Shown: in pieces, positions 13,125 through 27,258 of the stretch
Position numbering within the stretch: the stretch's first letter is position 1
Layout of the letters: each line of letters starts with the position of its first letter
Origin: Planococcus citri
Lineage: Eukaryota > Arthropoda > Insecta > Hemiptera > Pseudococcidae
DNA length: 64,000 bases
Assembly: GCF_950023065.1 (NCBI RefSeq)
Contig: NC_088679.1
Location: forward strand, 52,638,001-52,702,000
Direction of reading: 5' to 3'
The notes under the pieces: model-generated
The model's database searches: none
The model's input: only the letters and a program-made list of their open reading frames with translations
Told to the model about the DNA's origin: nothing
Translations under genes and position numbers: made by a program

Positions 13125-15009
13125 AAAAACACTGTAGAAAATCGAAACATTTTCAGCATTTTGATAAGTACCTATATATTTTATTCTATTCCCTCTTAAA
13201 GGCTCAAGAGAGGTATCCTAAAGAAAAAAAATATTTTTAAACTCGACAAAGAAAAATCAAAAGAGCTTACAAAAATACTTATGGCAATCGACCTTAATTT
13301 TACGTTACCTGCAGTTCAAATCTAAAATTTTTCTGCAGGGATCAAGTATATATTTGAAATTGAAAAAAATCGTTGTTCACGAACACATCAGTACAAAAAT
13401 TTGAAATTTTTATTCATTTAGCTGCCCTATTTTTTGACCTCCAAAATCAATTACAGTTCCAGCAAATTTTTAGATTTTTCAATTCTCCAAAAAAACGATG
13501 AAAATTCCTCTACCTGCGGATTTGAACCGACGTCCAGCAGAAATTAATTTTGGAAATTTCTAATCGAATTGGTCGAAATGGTTAATTAAATTGTTTTAAA
13601 AAATCCACCAAAAATTGAAAAACGAAATTCAGCATTTGAAATTTGGTCTCGTAAGTGTATTTCTGGATGCTCTTTCGATTTATTCTGAGCTCGATCCAAA
13701 AATGATCCGGTTTGTAAGAATATCTCTTTTGGCAGAAGGCATAAAAGTCTTTTTCAATAAGAGGTGCCCTGGAGAGATTAACACAGGGTGGCGGAATTGT
13801 AATGATTCAAAAAATAAAAAAATTGTTTTATGAAGCTCAACTTTCTAATTTTTACTCAAATTACACTCTATAATTTGGTTTCATGTTTAGCCTATTTCCT
13901 TTTTTGAAAGATCCGAAAAAACGGATGTTTATGTATTCTATTTTTCCTCACTGGAGGAGGGGGCAAATTTCAATTTTCAATTTTTATCACGCTATACTCA
14001 AGTACAATTCAGAAAGAGAAATTGTCTGCTTCTAATTGACATGAGCAGAAGAGGTAGGAAGGTAAAAATTCAAGGCGAAAAAAAATATAATTTTATGAAT
14101 GCATGAAAGAATGAGTCATGCGTCATACTCTTCAACCCTCTTTTATTTGAACTTCACTCGTGTCAATAACATTTCATTTACCCGATGTAGATACCTGTAC
14201 TTGAACAAAAAATATTTGAGACATGCTTCCGCATCGACATAAATTTTCAACTAATATTTTTAGGTAGGTACTTAATCTTCTAATCCCATCCTTCAGCATT
14301 CTGATGCGCACACAACAGTGAAAAAATTCAAAATCATTAACGAAACACGATGAATGAATTCGTTGAAATTGAAAGCAGTTAAGTATTAGAAAATGAAAAA
14401 AAAAAAAAAAAAAGGATAAACCTTCTACACGAAGTAAGATTTAAATACCGACGGCCCACTCTAAAGTAAAAAATCGCTCGATTCTATTAAAATTAGGCAA
14501 TGAATTAAAAAAAGAAAAATGAAAGCAAATCTTCCATTTTTAATAGCGCACGAAAGAAAACAAAATTACATCACGGCAAAAGCTTTTGTCCCTATTCACC
14601 GAGTAAGAGTAAACTAAATGAGAAGTGAAAATATCAATGCCGTTTCGTTGAAATTAAACACAAAATGATCAAAAGCTTTATAGTTGCGAAGTCTTATAAA
14701 GTATCGCGTATGACTGCGAAGTTTTCATTCGAAAACTTCATCACATTAAAAACTCGAATCTTGTCTTCGATAAAATATTGTAAGTTGTGGAAATGGAAAA
14801 AAAATTCAAAGTATCGTAAGTTTTAAAGATGTTTAAAAGTTCATCTTTGATATAACATCGAAGTAAAATGATTACCTGTCGAGGAAAAAACTATCCCTAT
14901 ACCTACTGCTAACGAATTGAAAATTTTCTTCATTAAAATCGCCAATCTATATTTTTCATCGACGAGAAAGGATATACCAGCAGTATGAACTGAAGTAGAC
15001 ATCTATGTG
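13125..15009. other. Non-coding, no gene seen
   Basis: AT-rich sequence, poly-A run at about 14396-14413. Frames up to 72 codons without recognisable content. Confidence 0.6.
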
Positions 15010-15011
15010 TA

Positions 15012-15947
15012 GGGTCACGGGTGGTTAATTGTCAAAAAAAAAAGTTTTTTGAAGTTTCTGAAGCCATTTATGAATATTTTTTTGCGGTTTTGGGCTCATT
15101 TGAAAGCTTGATTCTTTGCGCATGTTTTCTTTTTTTAAAATTGAATTTTGGTTCATGTGATGAATAGTTAATGGTGGATTTAGTGAGATACTTTTTTGTG
15201 ACAACTAACAACCACCCCTGTTGTAAGTTGTCAAACACGCATTCACTATTGATTAAAAAAAACTTACAATTCAATTTTCGAAAATTTTCAAAAAGATAAC
15301 ACGTGAGAAGGACTAAACTTTTAGATAAACCCAAAAACTTGAAAAAATATCCAAAAACGACTTAAAAATTGACTGGTCATTCTTTGAATTTTTTTTTGCA
15401 TAGGTAAATCGATCAATGCAACTTTTTATTTGTTTTATAGAATGAAAGGCAGAAAAAAAGTGATTCAATAATGCAATAGATAATTTTCTAAAAATATTTT
15501 CCCACTTTGATGCATATTTTGGTAAACTATCTCATTGACAACTAACAATATTCCCTTTTTTGACAACTAACAACTTCTCGTTTTTCATCTTTGTACCAAA
15601 AAATTTTATTTATTTCGAAATTTTTTGTAATTGAACATGTGATTACTGAATCCGTGATAAAATTTCCTTTAAATTGATGTATAATTTATTTACTTTTGAC
15701 ATATTTTTGATGTTTAAAAACGAAAAGTTCCAATTTAACATGTGTAACTTCGCACCTGTAAAATCACTTTTTTCAAAACTGTATCCCCAAATAAAAAGTT
15801 ATGTAGCCAATTTTGCATGTTGGAACATTAGTAGGTATAGCATGAAATGAAGTTATTATGAAGGTTTCGTGGAGATAGCGTTCATGTATCCTTTTAAAAA
15901 CGCAATTTGACAACTAACAATTATTGACAACTAACCACCCGTGACCC
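15012..15947. mobile_element. Inverted-repeat element with TA duplication
   Basis: The left end GGGTCACGGGTGGTTAATTG matches the reverse complement of the right end except for one base. TA flanks both sides (15010-15011, 15948-15949). The 936-bp interior repeats TGACAACTAACAA at about 15199, 15537, 15567, 15908 and 15924. An 88-codon frame at 15068-15334 is not a recognisable transposase. Likely a non-autonomous Tc1/mariner-type or unclassified element. Confidence 0.8.
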
Positions 15948-15949
15948 TA

Positions 15950-18931
15950 CCTATCTTTGTAATTATAATGTACGAATTGAGATAATCGATGGAAATTTGA
16001 AGGCGAAATAATGGAAGTAAAATTATTTTGAAATGGATTTTAAAATTCAATGATATGTACCTACCTACCTGCTTACCCAAATTGGAAAAACTGTGAAATT
16101 TCAGACAATGGTTCGTTACATGACATTTTGAGACAAACAGAAATGGTTCTTTCATAAAATTGATTTTACCTATATCTTCAAAAGATGAAACGAAAAGTGT
16201 TTTTTTTTTTCAAAATAAACAACTTCCTCAAAATTTTTGAAAATTGAAATTTAATTAATCTTAAATGTAATATAACTTCTCGAGAGACGAGCAAAAAATA
16301 CTACGGTGTAGAATTACTAAAAGGTGCCTTTGGAATCAAAGGACTGAAGGTAATTCTTCGGTTATTAAAATTTCGAGATACTTAAGTATCTATTCTTGAA
16401 AATCCATTTGCTCAGAATGATGCTTTTAATTTTCAAGATGATTTTTTTTTGGTGGGAGAACCTTTTTTTGTCATCATTCATTCCAATGAATTTAATAGGT
16501 TCAAGTAGGTATAAAGAATTGATAATTTTATTCGAACAATTTTTTACGAAAATAATTTTTTTTCCAAAATTGATCCGTAAAAATAGATTTATCCCTTGAT
16601 TATCAAAAACACGTTGCTCAAAAACTACTACGTTATGTAGGTTATTTTCAAACTCGTACCCACTAAAAAAAAAATTGTCGACCCTTTAAAAAAATCCTTC
16701 CGATATTTCATTCCGTTCGTACGAGTATTCTGGTACCTAAGTATTAAATTGCATAACGGTATGATTTTCGCTATTATCATTTGCTACACATTAATATGAT
16801 TTTTTATCCAGACGCTGGAACCACATTGTATTTCTGTTTTATATTGATCTGAATATAACATGAGACTTGCGCGGTTACCAAAACCCGCCCCTCTTTTTAG
16901 TTGTCAAATACATTGCTAACGATGCTAGAATATTTCACGATTTACAAACTAAAATGGCCAGAAAAATTATATTTTGGGTGAAGAAAATTTTCGAAATCAA
17001 TACTCGCGTATAATAAAGTGCACATGTAGGTACCTACACGCCTGTAATATTCTGCACGGTATTTCGAGTAAATATTACAGCCTGCTTTGATGAGGTGTTT
17101 ATCAAAGAATTTTCTCTCTAATGTACCAGTATATACTTGTACCAAAGACTAAATAGAAAATTGTACCTGCACCGATATAAAAACTATATACATAAAATAA
17201 CAAATTAAAATTCAAACAGAATTATTTCGTGGGAAAATTTTAAAATAAAACGCGTGAGTAGTTATATAGGTATTGATTAGTTGAAAAAAATTAAGGCTGT
17301 AGGTGCATGGTTTTCATTCTCGTTTTAAAATATCAACAACCACGGTGCACGTGCTATACTACTACGTATAATTACTATACAGACTGGGCTTTTTTTTGTT
17401 ATTATTATTTTTTTTTATTAACACAGTGAAACGGTAAAAAGGCTTAGAATACAGGGGAAGTGAAAAGGAGGAAAAAATTCACGCTATCAGACGAACTGTA
17501 CCATTGAACGTATAACCCGAGGCTAGCTGTTAAAATCGAGCGTACTTCATTCACTTCCCGACGAAGAGCATTTACTCTCATTGCACACTTGATAGTGAAA
17601 TTTTTCATGTGCGTACATTAGCGACGAACCCCGTAGGACGGCTTTTTAAAAGCGCCTTTCGAGTCGAGCAATTAATAATTAATTTCGGTGACCTTCTACA
17701 CGTTGTTCGTTGGCCTGGAAAAATTTGATTCGCCGAGGTATTTTAATCTAATAAATCAACAACTAAAAATCTGCCATGTTAAATGGGGGTAATGAAAAGA
17801 TGCGAATTTACGATACCTAGCGTATAGTGTACGGTATGCGTATTATTTGTTCCAAAGTAGCTGCACGTGTTTACTCAAGACAACTATTTGTTCAATTAAA
17901 GCTCGTCTCAAATTTTTTTTCACTCAATTTTCATCGTTCAAATTTTCAATCGAACAATGTTTTACTTATGTTTTCTATTGATTTTTCGCATTAACCCTTT
18001 TTGTTTTCTGAGAACACAGATGATCAGTCTGTAAGTCGAGTTTTCCCCTATCTAAGCCAATCACATATTTTACAAATACACCCATCTTTTCTAATCGTAT
18101 TTTTTTACGAGGAATTATGTAGGTAAGTACCTATTACCTACTACTGGGTGATGATAAGGTAGGTATGTACTATCTATCTATACAGATACTTTTTTGAAAA
18201 TCAGAAAAATAAATCAGTGCATGAATTTCTGAAATCAATTCCTCTAGGTCCAATAGTGTTCCTAAAAAATTGGAAATATTTAGACCAAAAACCGCGTTCC
18301 ATTCAAAATGACTCCATTTTGAGGAATCATAGCCCTGCTTTACTGTAATGCTGTAGAAAAGTTAAATTATTTATGAGATATTTCAATTTTCACATTTTCC
18401 TGAGAATTTGATAATAATCCACGACACGTTTTTTGTCTACCTATATTATGGAATATACAGTTTTTGGGTAGGGGTTGAAAAGAATTTGATAACAAAGATG
18501 AACAATTTTTATTGTAAGCTTTAACTTTTTTATTGAAAAAATTTCCTAATTTTATCACGACAGAATCCCCAAAAAAATCTAGGTACTTGGTTAAATTTTT
18601 TGAAAGTTTTCCAATTGATATATCATGTCGAGTGCCTGGAGTCGAAGGTACTTAAATCAGAATTTTAGAAACCTGAAGTACTAGGTATAGAATAGGGTAC
18701 GTGTTTGATGAAAATATCACACTAGGTTCTTCCTCAAATGAGTTCAACTTACATAGAAAATTATTTTAAAACTCACTTCTGTAAAATATGATATGGAACA
18801 ATTTTTTTAGCTAACGTTCATTAAAAATGATTTTTGGACTCGAGATGTTTTTAGAGAATTATATTTTCAAAGCCTCTTGAAAAAAGGATATATTATGGTC
18901 AAAAAATCGGTCTCTTTATGATCAAAAGGTA
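15950..18931. other. Non-coding, no gene seen
   Basis: AT-rich sequence. The segment about 17480-17760 has more CpG and less repetition than its surroundings and may be conserved regulatory DNA, but no specific element is recognisable. Confidence 0.55.
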
Positions 18932-20069
18932 CCGTAAACGGGGGCTATTCGGGAATCTAGGGGCTATTTGGGAAATGCTCATTTATCTCTCACTGTTCCC
19001 ACCACGAAAGTGCTAACGGCCGTTTTAAGGTTTCATTTACTTGCCTACACTGTAACAAACGTTTTGCACTCCCTGGACATGTTCGGTGCCGAAACACAGG
19101 AGTATGAGGCTAAAAAGAAAAAATTTAGTTTTTTGACAAAGTGAAATTTATTACTAAAAGTGTTTGGCTGAGTATTGAAACCTGGACGCAAAAAATTCCA
19201 TAAAAATTGTTTCTTGTGTAAAATTTAGTCAGGAATCGAATGCCGTATTCGTCTTATCGAATTTCTCTAACGATTGCCTAGCAATTTCAGAAAATACAGT
19301 TAGGGGCTATTCGGGAAACCTTATTTTTCTCTCTTTGTGGTAGCACTGTTCAAAGCAGATGAGCGCCAACTGCTGTTTCAAGGTTGCGTTTCCTAGCCAA
19401 CACTGTAACAAACGTTTTGCACTCCCTAAAGCTCTTTAATACAAGTATGGAAATAGATTATACTCTTAAGAAAGTCATAGGATTTTACGTAAGTTTTACG
19501 TACTGCGCAGTGCGCGAGCAAGCATCAAATCAGCTGATTGATTGCTCCACCGTGTGACGACACCAACCTGCCATGCGCAGTACGTAACACATACGTAAAA
19601 TGCTATGACTTTCTTAAGAGCATACTCTATTTCCATACTTGTATTAAAGAGCTTTAGCACTCCCATAACATCTGCAAAATCAAAAAGAAAAAAAGTGCTG
19701 TTTTTTGGCAATGTGAAATTTTATTTTTTTAAGTGCTTAGCAGAGTACTGAAACCTTGGCGCTAAAAATTAAGTAAAGATCGTTTCTAATGTAAAATTTA
19801 GTCAGGAATCGAATGCCGTATTCATTTCGTCGATATCTTTAATGCTTGTCTGTGTTTCCCGAATAGCCCCATTTGCGGGAAATTGACCCTGCTTGTTTTG
19901 AAAAATTCCAGGATTTTTTTGAGAGGGGGTAAAAATTTTGTATGAATGGATAATGATAGAGGAAGGTTCAGAGAATAAAATGAGACCTTAACCAGCTCTG
20001 TTGGTGTTATAGTTCACGATCCATAGTGCAAAAAGTGCAAAAAATTTCCCGAATAGCCCCTGTTTACGG
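18932..20069. mobile_element. Inverted-repeat element with internal duplication
   Basis: The left end CCGTAAACGGGGGCTATTCG is matched by the right end with one mismatch. TA flanks both sides; the GTAC context makes the exact boundary ambiguous by two bases. Inside are two direct units of about 360 bp (18941-19305 and 19303-19860, the second enlarged by a nested MITE) sharing GTAACAAACGTTTTGCACTC and GTCAGGAATCGAATGCCGTA. The sequence GGGGCTATTCGGGAA recurs at the unit junction. No transposase frame is present. Confidence 0.85.
19427..19656. mobile_element. Long-TIR MITE nested in the 18.9-20.1 kb element
   Basis: 230 bp, almost entirely inverted repeat: arms of about 83 bp starting TAAAGCTCTTTAATACAAG with a few mismatches, leaving a short centre. 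GCACTCCC (8 bp) is duplicated on both sides (19419-19426, 19657-19664). The sister unit of the host element at about 19060-19075 carries a single GCACTCCC, serving as an empty site. No coding capacity. Confidence 0.93.
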
Positions 20070-23000
20070 TACTTATTTAATTTAATGTAATTCAATTTTC
20101 TACTCAAAAGTATAATTTATTGCCAATTCTTCCAAAAATATGAAAGGGTCATTCTACGTCAATTAGACCAAAAAGTGGTAGGGGGCAGGGTCGGCGATTT
20201 TTTTTGAAAATTTTCCTGCTGAAAGGGATGACCAATGGTGCAAATCGCAGCCCTCTAACCCATTTTCAAAGGCTGCTAGGGGGTGTTAAAGTTTTCAGTG
20301 AACTTGAAATATTATCCATTTCAGCAGTGGCTTACTCGATAACCGTGATACCTACCAAAATGTAACTTTTTCCAATAGTTAGGGGTTTCCAAAGAATTTC
20401 TAGTGATATCATAAAAATCAGTGTTGCTACTTTTTTTCGTACGAAAAATTAGCTCAAAAAGTTTCAAAACGTAGTTTTCATATCGTTCCGACTCTCAAAA
20501 ATTCTGAGAAAAATATATTACGGACAACTTTTCATGCTGAACAACATATTAAAAAATTTGGGATGGCGTTATGTCATAAAGTCGATTTAAAAAAATTGAA
20601 AGTTTGCGAAAAAATTGCGATTTTTTAATTTAAAACATGAAAACAAGTTTTGACTGGCGAAGTTGACTCATTTGACTCATGTTTTTACGTATCCGTTGAA
20701 AAAGTTGAAACCCCCTTTCGCTCAATGAAATACACTCATCACAAAAAAATCAAAATTCGAAAAAATTCAATTTTCAATTCCAAACATCGAAAAAAGTTTT
20801 ATTCAGTTGTCTTATTTTGACCTCTTCCTGACGTAGGTATTTCATGAAAAAGTTGATAAAAATCACATTCGTAGCAAAGAATTAATATTCGTTTATTTTT
20901 TGAATTTTTTCGAATTTTGATTTTTTGTGATGAGTTTATTTTATTGAGTGAAAGGGGTGTGAATTCATTTATTACCTACACATTTGGGAAAAAACACGGT
21001 AAAACGGTTTTATGGTGAAGGAGCATCTCGGCAATTGTTTGAAAGGCACTGAAAATATCATCTAGTTATTTGCTTATTAGTGATAAAAAAAATATACTTC
21101 AAAACGTAAACGTATTTTTTTCAGATTTTGGAACTCTTCATAATTATATATTGTTATGAAGTTATCAAAGAGTATTAAAGGGATCGCATTATCTTCAAAT
21201 ACCTCAACCTTCATATTAAGTTTGAAATCAATTGCTTTAAAACAGCTGGAGCTAAAAAAGCCCCTGAAAAATACGTTTTCACAGGCACCCTCATCCTCTA
21301 ATGAGAGCAGAAAACCACTGCGCTCAAAAAACACCATTCCGCGGTACAAATAAGGAATAGGTACCATAAAAATCAGAATCCTAGTCAAAGGTAGTTTTAT
21401 CACGCTTACTAGACTACGAACCTTTTCATAAAACAAACTGGAAGAAAGTGGATTAGAAAAAAAAAATGAGAAATTTGTAAAACCAAAATTTCGCTAGTCG
21501 AATAAATTAAATTCATTTAGGACTAGGTAATATCGTATCCGTAGGTAGGTAATTCGGCTCAAAAGGTAAAAAAAAAGGAAGAAATTGGCAGCTTTGAACG
21601 GCGATAAAATTACATCGTTACCGCAGCATACATGCCTTTAATTTTGTAATTTTCGCTGAAATGTATTACTGGTTGAATGGATAAAGCTCCAAAGGTTTCT
21701 GTTACATCACTTCAAATAGATATAACATAAACATGCTGCGAAATGTTGAAAGTTAAATTCAACAGAATAGAAATATCATGGTAGTACAAAGTAAACATAG
21801 GATAAAGGTTTACGCCGTTAATTAATACGCTATAACAGATGAAATTGTTCCATTGCTTTAGTCAAGAATGGTTATAATTATTCAATTAAATAGCGCAAAA
21901 ACACTCGTTATACGACGAGATTTTTTTTTCACGAATCCACTTTGTTTCCACATTTTTGAATCTCGACTAACATTTTTCACCCCCCCCCCCAATTATCGAT
22001 TAATACGTAAGTACTTATTTATTTAATGAAGTGGTGTGTTACGTGTTTTCAAATAGAAGGTATACCTATACTTACAAAGACATTTACAGGTTCGAAAAAT
22101 ATTCCAAAATTATTCAAGGATGAAGAAACTTCTACCTGATAATTCGTTTCTTGCGGAAAAGGGAGGGAGGGGGGGGGGTTAAAGAGCAAGAAGTTGACCT
22201 GATTTTTAAAATTAGTTGTTTTTGGGTTCGTTAGGCGTAGAATTTCCACGCTGTAACAATAATGCAAGGTGAAAAATTTTAATACAAGATCCTTTCCTCA
22301 AATTTGAGAAAAAACAGCTTTTTTTCTCATCAATAAAAAAGGAACTCGTGATTGGACTCGTTGGGTGTGAAATTTCAAAGTCGTTGAAATAATACAAAGG
22401 AAATGATTCTCATATGGGGCCCTCGCCTCAAATTTCAAGAAAACACTCAATGTTTTTGAGTTACTTATACTAAGAAAGAAAATTCAGTTTTTTTCCTCAA
22501 ATTTGAGAAGGGAGTACCTGCCTACTATTGGGGATTTTCAACTTTGTATTATTATTCTTACGAGGGTTGAAATTTCACGTCCAAAGAGCTCAAAAAAAAC
22601 TAATTTGTTGAAAAAAAATTTTTCAATAAATTTTTGAGGTGACATTTGAGAGAAATCTGGGTTTGTTACACACCGTTGAAAAGCTCTAGAAATTTGCGAA
22701 CTAAAGAGCTCAAACACAGTCAAATTCCCTCCACGAGTTTCTGAGATTTTCTCAAAAAACTGATTTCATAGGGAGGTTTACCTTCCTTGAGAACCGAGCA
22801 ACGCACTTGGAGATGAGAAAAATTTATATGGTGTTTAGTATGCCACTCTCAACAAGTGTGTCAAATTTCCAATTGATGACACATTTTTTCCGTATTTTGG
22901 CCAATTTATGCATAATTTGCCTACACAACCTAATGAAGAGAAGTTTTTGATAATCTTGGCAAAAGGCTGGAAGGAAAGGGAATGTTTTGAGTTGAAACAT

Positions 23001-26000
23001 TTTGTTGGTTGTAAGATACCAGTCGAAGTAAAATATAAATTGAGTAGCAAATAATAATAGATGTGTAGGTACTATCAATAATTTTTAGAATCAACATATC
23101 TACGTATACCTTCGCCTTTACAGCTTGCAGGGTAGGCAAACATAATTGCATCTCAAACTCGAAACGATGGAGGGGCTTATTTTGTGAAATATCATCATTT
23201 ACGATGGGTGTTACGTATCCTAGAGTAGGGTCAATGACCTTTTTATTTTTTATTTTTTATTTTTAAGAAGGAACACTAATTGAAATTTTAATTTCCCTTT
23301 CGTTTTGATAAAAAGTCATAACTTAACAACCTTAGTGAAAAACCAAAGAAAAACAAAAAAAAATAGATGATAATTTAGAATGCTTATTTATGCAATATGC
23401 ACTTTTAATTTCAATTTTTTTTGCTTCGGCTTGCTAAATAATTAATGCAACTATATTGTGTTGAGATAAAATGTAATTTTTGCTCAGAACGCTTCAATAC
23501 AGCCTAACCTAAAATCTTGAAAAGTATTTTTATCCTAATATTCGTGACGGAAGGAACATTAATCTGGCCGCGAATCACACAGATATGAATTCATTAAGGA
23601 TAAATTTTTAAATAGGTAAATTTAAACGGCAGAAAATCTTTTTGAAAATTGTAACGTTACGCTTGCGAGATTTATTATACGAAAGAAGCGCGGTTATTCT
23701 CCATTTAACCCTATTTAAAAATGTAGTAGAATTGGATTAAGGAGTAAATTTATCAAATGAGATCTAAGAAGCTTTCGTATATACTCCTACGCTACCACCA
23801 TAATGAAGTTGACTGAAAAAAATTTAATTTCTTAATGAAACCTCGCTGTTGTTTAAAACTAGGGTAGTAGTTTATCTATATACGAGCGGTATTAGTCACA
23901 ATGATTTAAACGTATTAGATTACTCTCGTATTAGAATAAATTGACTCGAATTAAAAATTACACCGAGATTAGAAACTATATAAATGTACTTGTGGTATGC
24001 TGCACGTATAGGATATGGAATTTTTTATTTATTTTTTAAATATGGAATTGTTACTCTTACTTGGTATTTGTACCATAACAATGAATTTATCATAAAACCA
24101 AATCACATTTTAAATATTTATAGGTACCCAAATTTTTAATTTTTACGTAGGTATACCCATCTAAATAGGTACAGTGTATTAAACGAAGGTATAGGTAAAG
24201 GTACCTATCGTTATTGATAGTTGAGCTACATTATGTACTTAAATGCCTATTTTGAAATATACTAGGTACCTACGTAATGTGGTGTACTACATAAAACGAT
24301 TTGACGAATGCTGATGCGAGAATTCGACGAGCACCTCGTATGACGCATCTCTTCATTTACGCACAGCGACCTACTTTACCGTGCTGGCGGTAGCGTTGTG
24401 GATAATTTTTCACTTATCGTACCGAAAAATCACTTTTTCAACGAATATTATTTTCAATAGATAACGCATTGCATACTTTACTTACGTATATACCCAAGTA
24501 GGTACACATACGTACGTATATGTACATGCTTCCGCATAAACAATACAATTATACACATCATTGGTGAGACGAAAAACAACTTTTACAGGATGTAGTACAC
24601 ATAATAGTAATGTTCTTCATTTTAGGTACCATTTAGGTGTAACTACATTATGTGGTATACACATTACAGATATTATAAATGTAAACGTATCGATGATAAT
24701 AATAGCTTCATCAACGGCCGGAATAATATTTATAAGAAAATACTCGAACTGTGTACCTCTCTATACCAAAGCAAGTATAGTTCAGGTACCTACTTTATTT
24801 GCATAGTGCATTGTAAGGTACATAAGTAGGTACTCGTGAATTGTGGGTACTACGAGTATGCTTTTCATAATTTCTTTGAGATGTACACGAGTACTACGTG
24901 TACGTTTATTTGCATACAGTGTGATAGGTTATGCACCCATACTACCTACCTACTCGTACATTTTTGATACACATTACAGGTACCTGTTACATTGATAAAA
25001 TTTAAGCTCTAAAAAGGGCTTTAAGAAATTGACAGATAACGAAGTGAAACTTCACGATAAGATAATCGTTGCGTTGTTACGATGCGAAAATAACGCCAAA
25101 TCGAAATTGTGAACTTTAATTATTTTATGATTCAATTCTATTTAATCACATACCATAGATAATGAGTAGAACCAGTCAGCGATGATTTACTAAAGTAGGA
25201 GTAAATTATCAGTCATGTTTACGATAACTGAATAAGTAATGATTGTGTACATATATTTTAATAATTCTCTCGCGTTTTCAACGCTTCATTCGCGGTTGCT
25301 GTGACCTAAAGAAAAGGGAATTGCAACTGGGAATTTTTCACGTGAAATTTTTAATAAATTTGAATATCGATCTAAAGTTTACCAATACATGGAAAGAGAC
25401 TTAATATAACGCCACCAGAAAATATCTTACGTCGTTACTCAGAGAGAGACGAATGATAGAGAAAATTTTCAGAAATGTGACAACAAAAATAACTAACATT
25501 ACCCACTTTCATTAATTTTCCAACTCATTGAGAGGTAATGCCACCCCTTGAGCGCGTTTGAATTCCTTCTTATGTAACGAGGAAACGTTGGGATTGAGAA
25601 AAAGCCAACTCCAACAAAGCATGTCCGGCAGTGGCGCCCACTGCCTATCACACAATGTTTTAAAACCTTTCGGGTGAAATTGTAACCGAAAAATTTGAAA
25701 CGATCCAACACCCTGCTATCACGCTTCGCAGGGGCTAAACTGCAGTAGTGGATAGAGGTGAAGGGAGAGGGGGTGTTCCTTACTTCCCTGATAGTCAAGC
25801 ACACTCGGTCGTTCTTTTTTCAAAGAGCTGTTAAAACTTTGTTTTATGTAAACGAAAGCTATAGCGGTTTGTATAGTTCTTAACATTCAAAAATAATAAA
25901 GCTTTTGAATATGAATTCGAGTTTCAAGTTGCATAACTGCATCTATAGGTAGCTAAATAGGTACCTACCAAATACTTTTATTGCATTGGAATCAAATATT

Positions 26001-26589
26001 AAGCAGACCAAGAACAGAACAGGGAAAATTCACCGACAGCTGACATCTTAAACGTGACATTGAGTAAAAAATAATATTAAAAGAAATAAAGCTAAATCGA
26101 GAGGGCATGTGTTCTATATAGTCGCTGTGACCACAATTTCAGGTGCTCAAGTTCATCATTTTTTGGATTTTATAGGTGCATTTTTGAAAATTTAAATTGC
26201 TCTGGAAGGGCTCAAAGTGAACTTTTTGGGACAAAAAAACTTGCTCAGTGCTCGTTGGGCATTTTCTCAATCGTACATATTTGAAGGTGATCGCAAAATT
26301 TCAGAAATCTCCGAGTAAGTTCAAAAATGAATTTTTGGCCATGTTTAAATTCCAGAAAAATTGAAGAAAACAATTTTTCAGGGAAGGGATGGTTATTAAA
26401 AATAGATGGTACCAATTTAATTTAGTTTTAATTAATTGACATTTTCAATATTAATTTTTTATGAGAAAGAGGGGGATGAGACGGGTGAGTCCCCTCTCAC
26501 CGAGACTCTTCAAAATACTTACATATGCAGGGGGGATTGTGAAAGAAGTGAGAATTGAAAAATGGGCCTAAAAATTACCTACCTAATGG
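20070..26589. other. Non-coding, no gene seen
   Basis: AT-rich sequence with poly-C and poly-G tracts near 21980 and 22170. A CCTCAAATTTGAGAA motif recurs at about 22296, 22425 and 22496. Frames of 101 codons (25499-25804, minus) and 119 codons (21077-21436, minus) have no recognisable domain. TAGGTACCTA motifs are dense from 24100 to 25000. Confidence 0.55.
20710..20960. repeat. Inverted repeat with about 57-bp arms
   Basis: The arm at 20710-20768 (CCCCTTTCGCTCAATGAAAT, then CTCATCACAAAAAAATCAAA) is matched by the reverse complement at 20902-20960, with a 130-bp centre. It may be the core of an old foldback element; no target duplication was found. Confidence 0.65.
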
Positions 26590-26817
26590 CAAATGAATAA
26601 ACGAGATATCGACCCCAACCAGATGTAAGAAATTCTGGATTTAATAAACAGAGTAGGACACTGAAATATAGAATGAAAATAAATGCAGGCAAAATAAAAG
26701 TTAGGAAGTTCACAACAAATGATGACAAAATAGTGGCGATAGGGCCACAAAAAATAGAAAATGTGAACGAATTCCTGTAGTTGGAGCTCTAATTAACAAA
26801 GATGGCACAGATTTCAA

Positions 26818-27165
26818 CAAGGCTTCCTACCCGAACGTTTTCGGGTACGGGTACGGATACGGATTTTCTTCTCAGAGAATCGGGCACGAGTATCAGGTAT
26901 GGGAATTCCAAATTTTTTGGGTACAGGTATTCCATCCATTGATAATTTTCTTTACTTTTTGCCATTTTGGACAAAATATTGGTGGAATACCTGAATCTAG
27001 TACCTGATCTAGCAGGTATTCAGGTACAAAATAGTTTTATCGGGCAAGGGTACGGGTATATTCCTTATTTCATTTTTTCGGGTACTGGTATGAGTTCGGA
27101 TAGGTACAGGGTACAGAAATTGATCGATTTTTGTTCGGGTATTTGGGTATGGGTACGAAGCCCTG
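26818..27165. mobile_element. hAT-like MITE A in the LINE remnant
   Basis: Terminal repeats CAAGGCTTCCTACCC and (reverse complement) CAGGGCTTCGTACCC. Exact 8-bp duplication GATTTCAA at 26810-26817 and 27166-27173. The interior is GGGTACGGGTA-type low complexity, like the MITE in the retrotransposon leader. 348 bp, no transposase. Confidence 0.92.
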
Positions 27166-27258
27166 GATTTCAAAGAAATCAAGACATGAATCATCCAGCT
27201 AGAACTCCATTCAAAACTTATGGACCTGAACCTCCAAAAGAGGACTATGCGCTGTTAT

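Noticed and set aside
25499..25804. 101-codon minus-strand frame with several Cys and His
   Set aside because: Cys and His spacing matches no finger pattern, no splice or promoter context is visible, and no family is recognisable.
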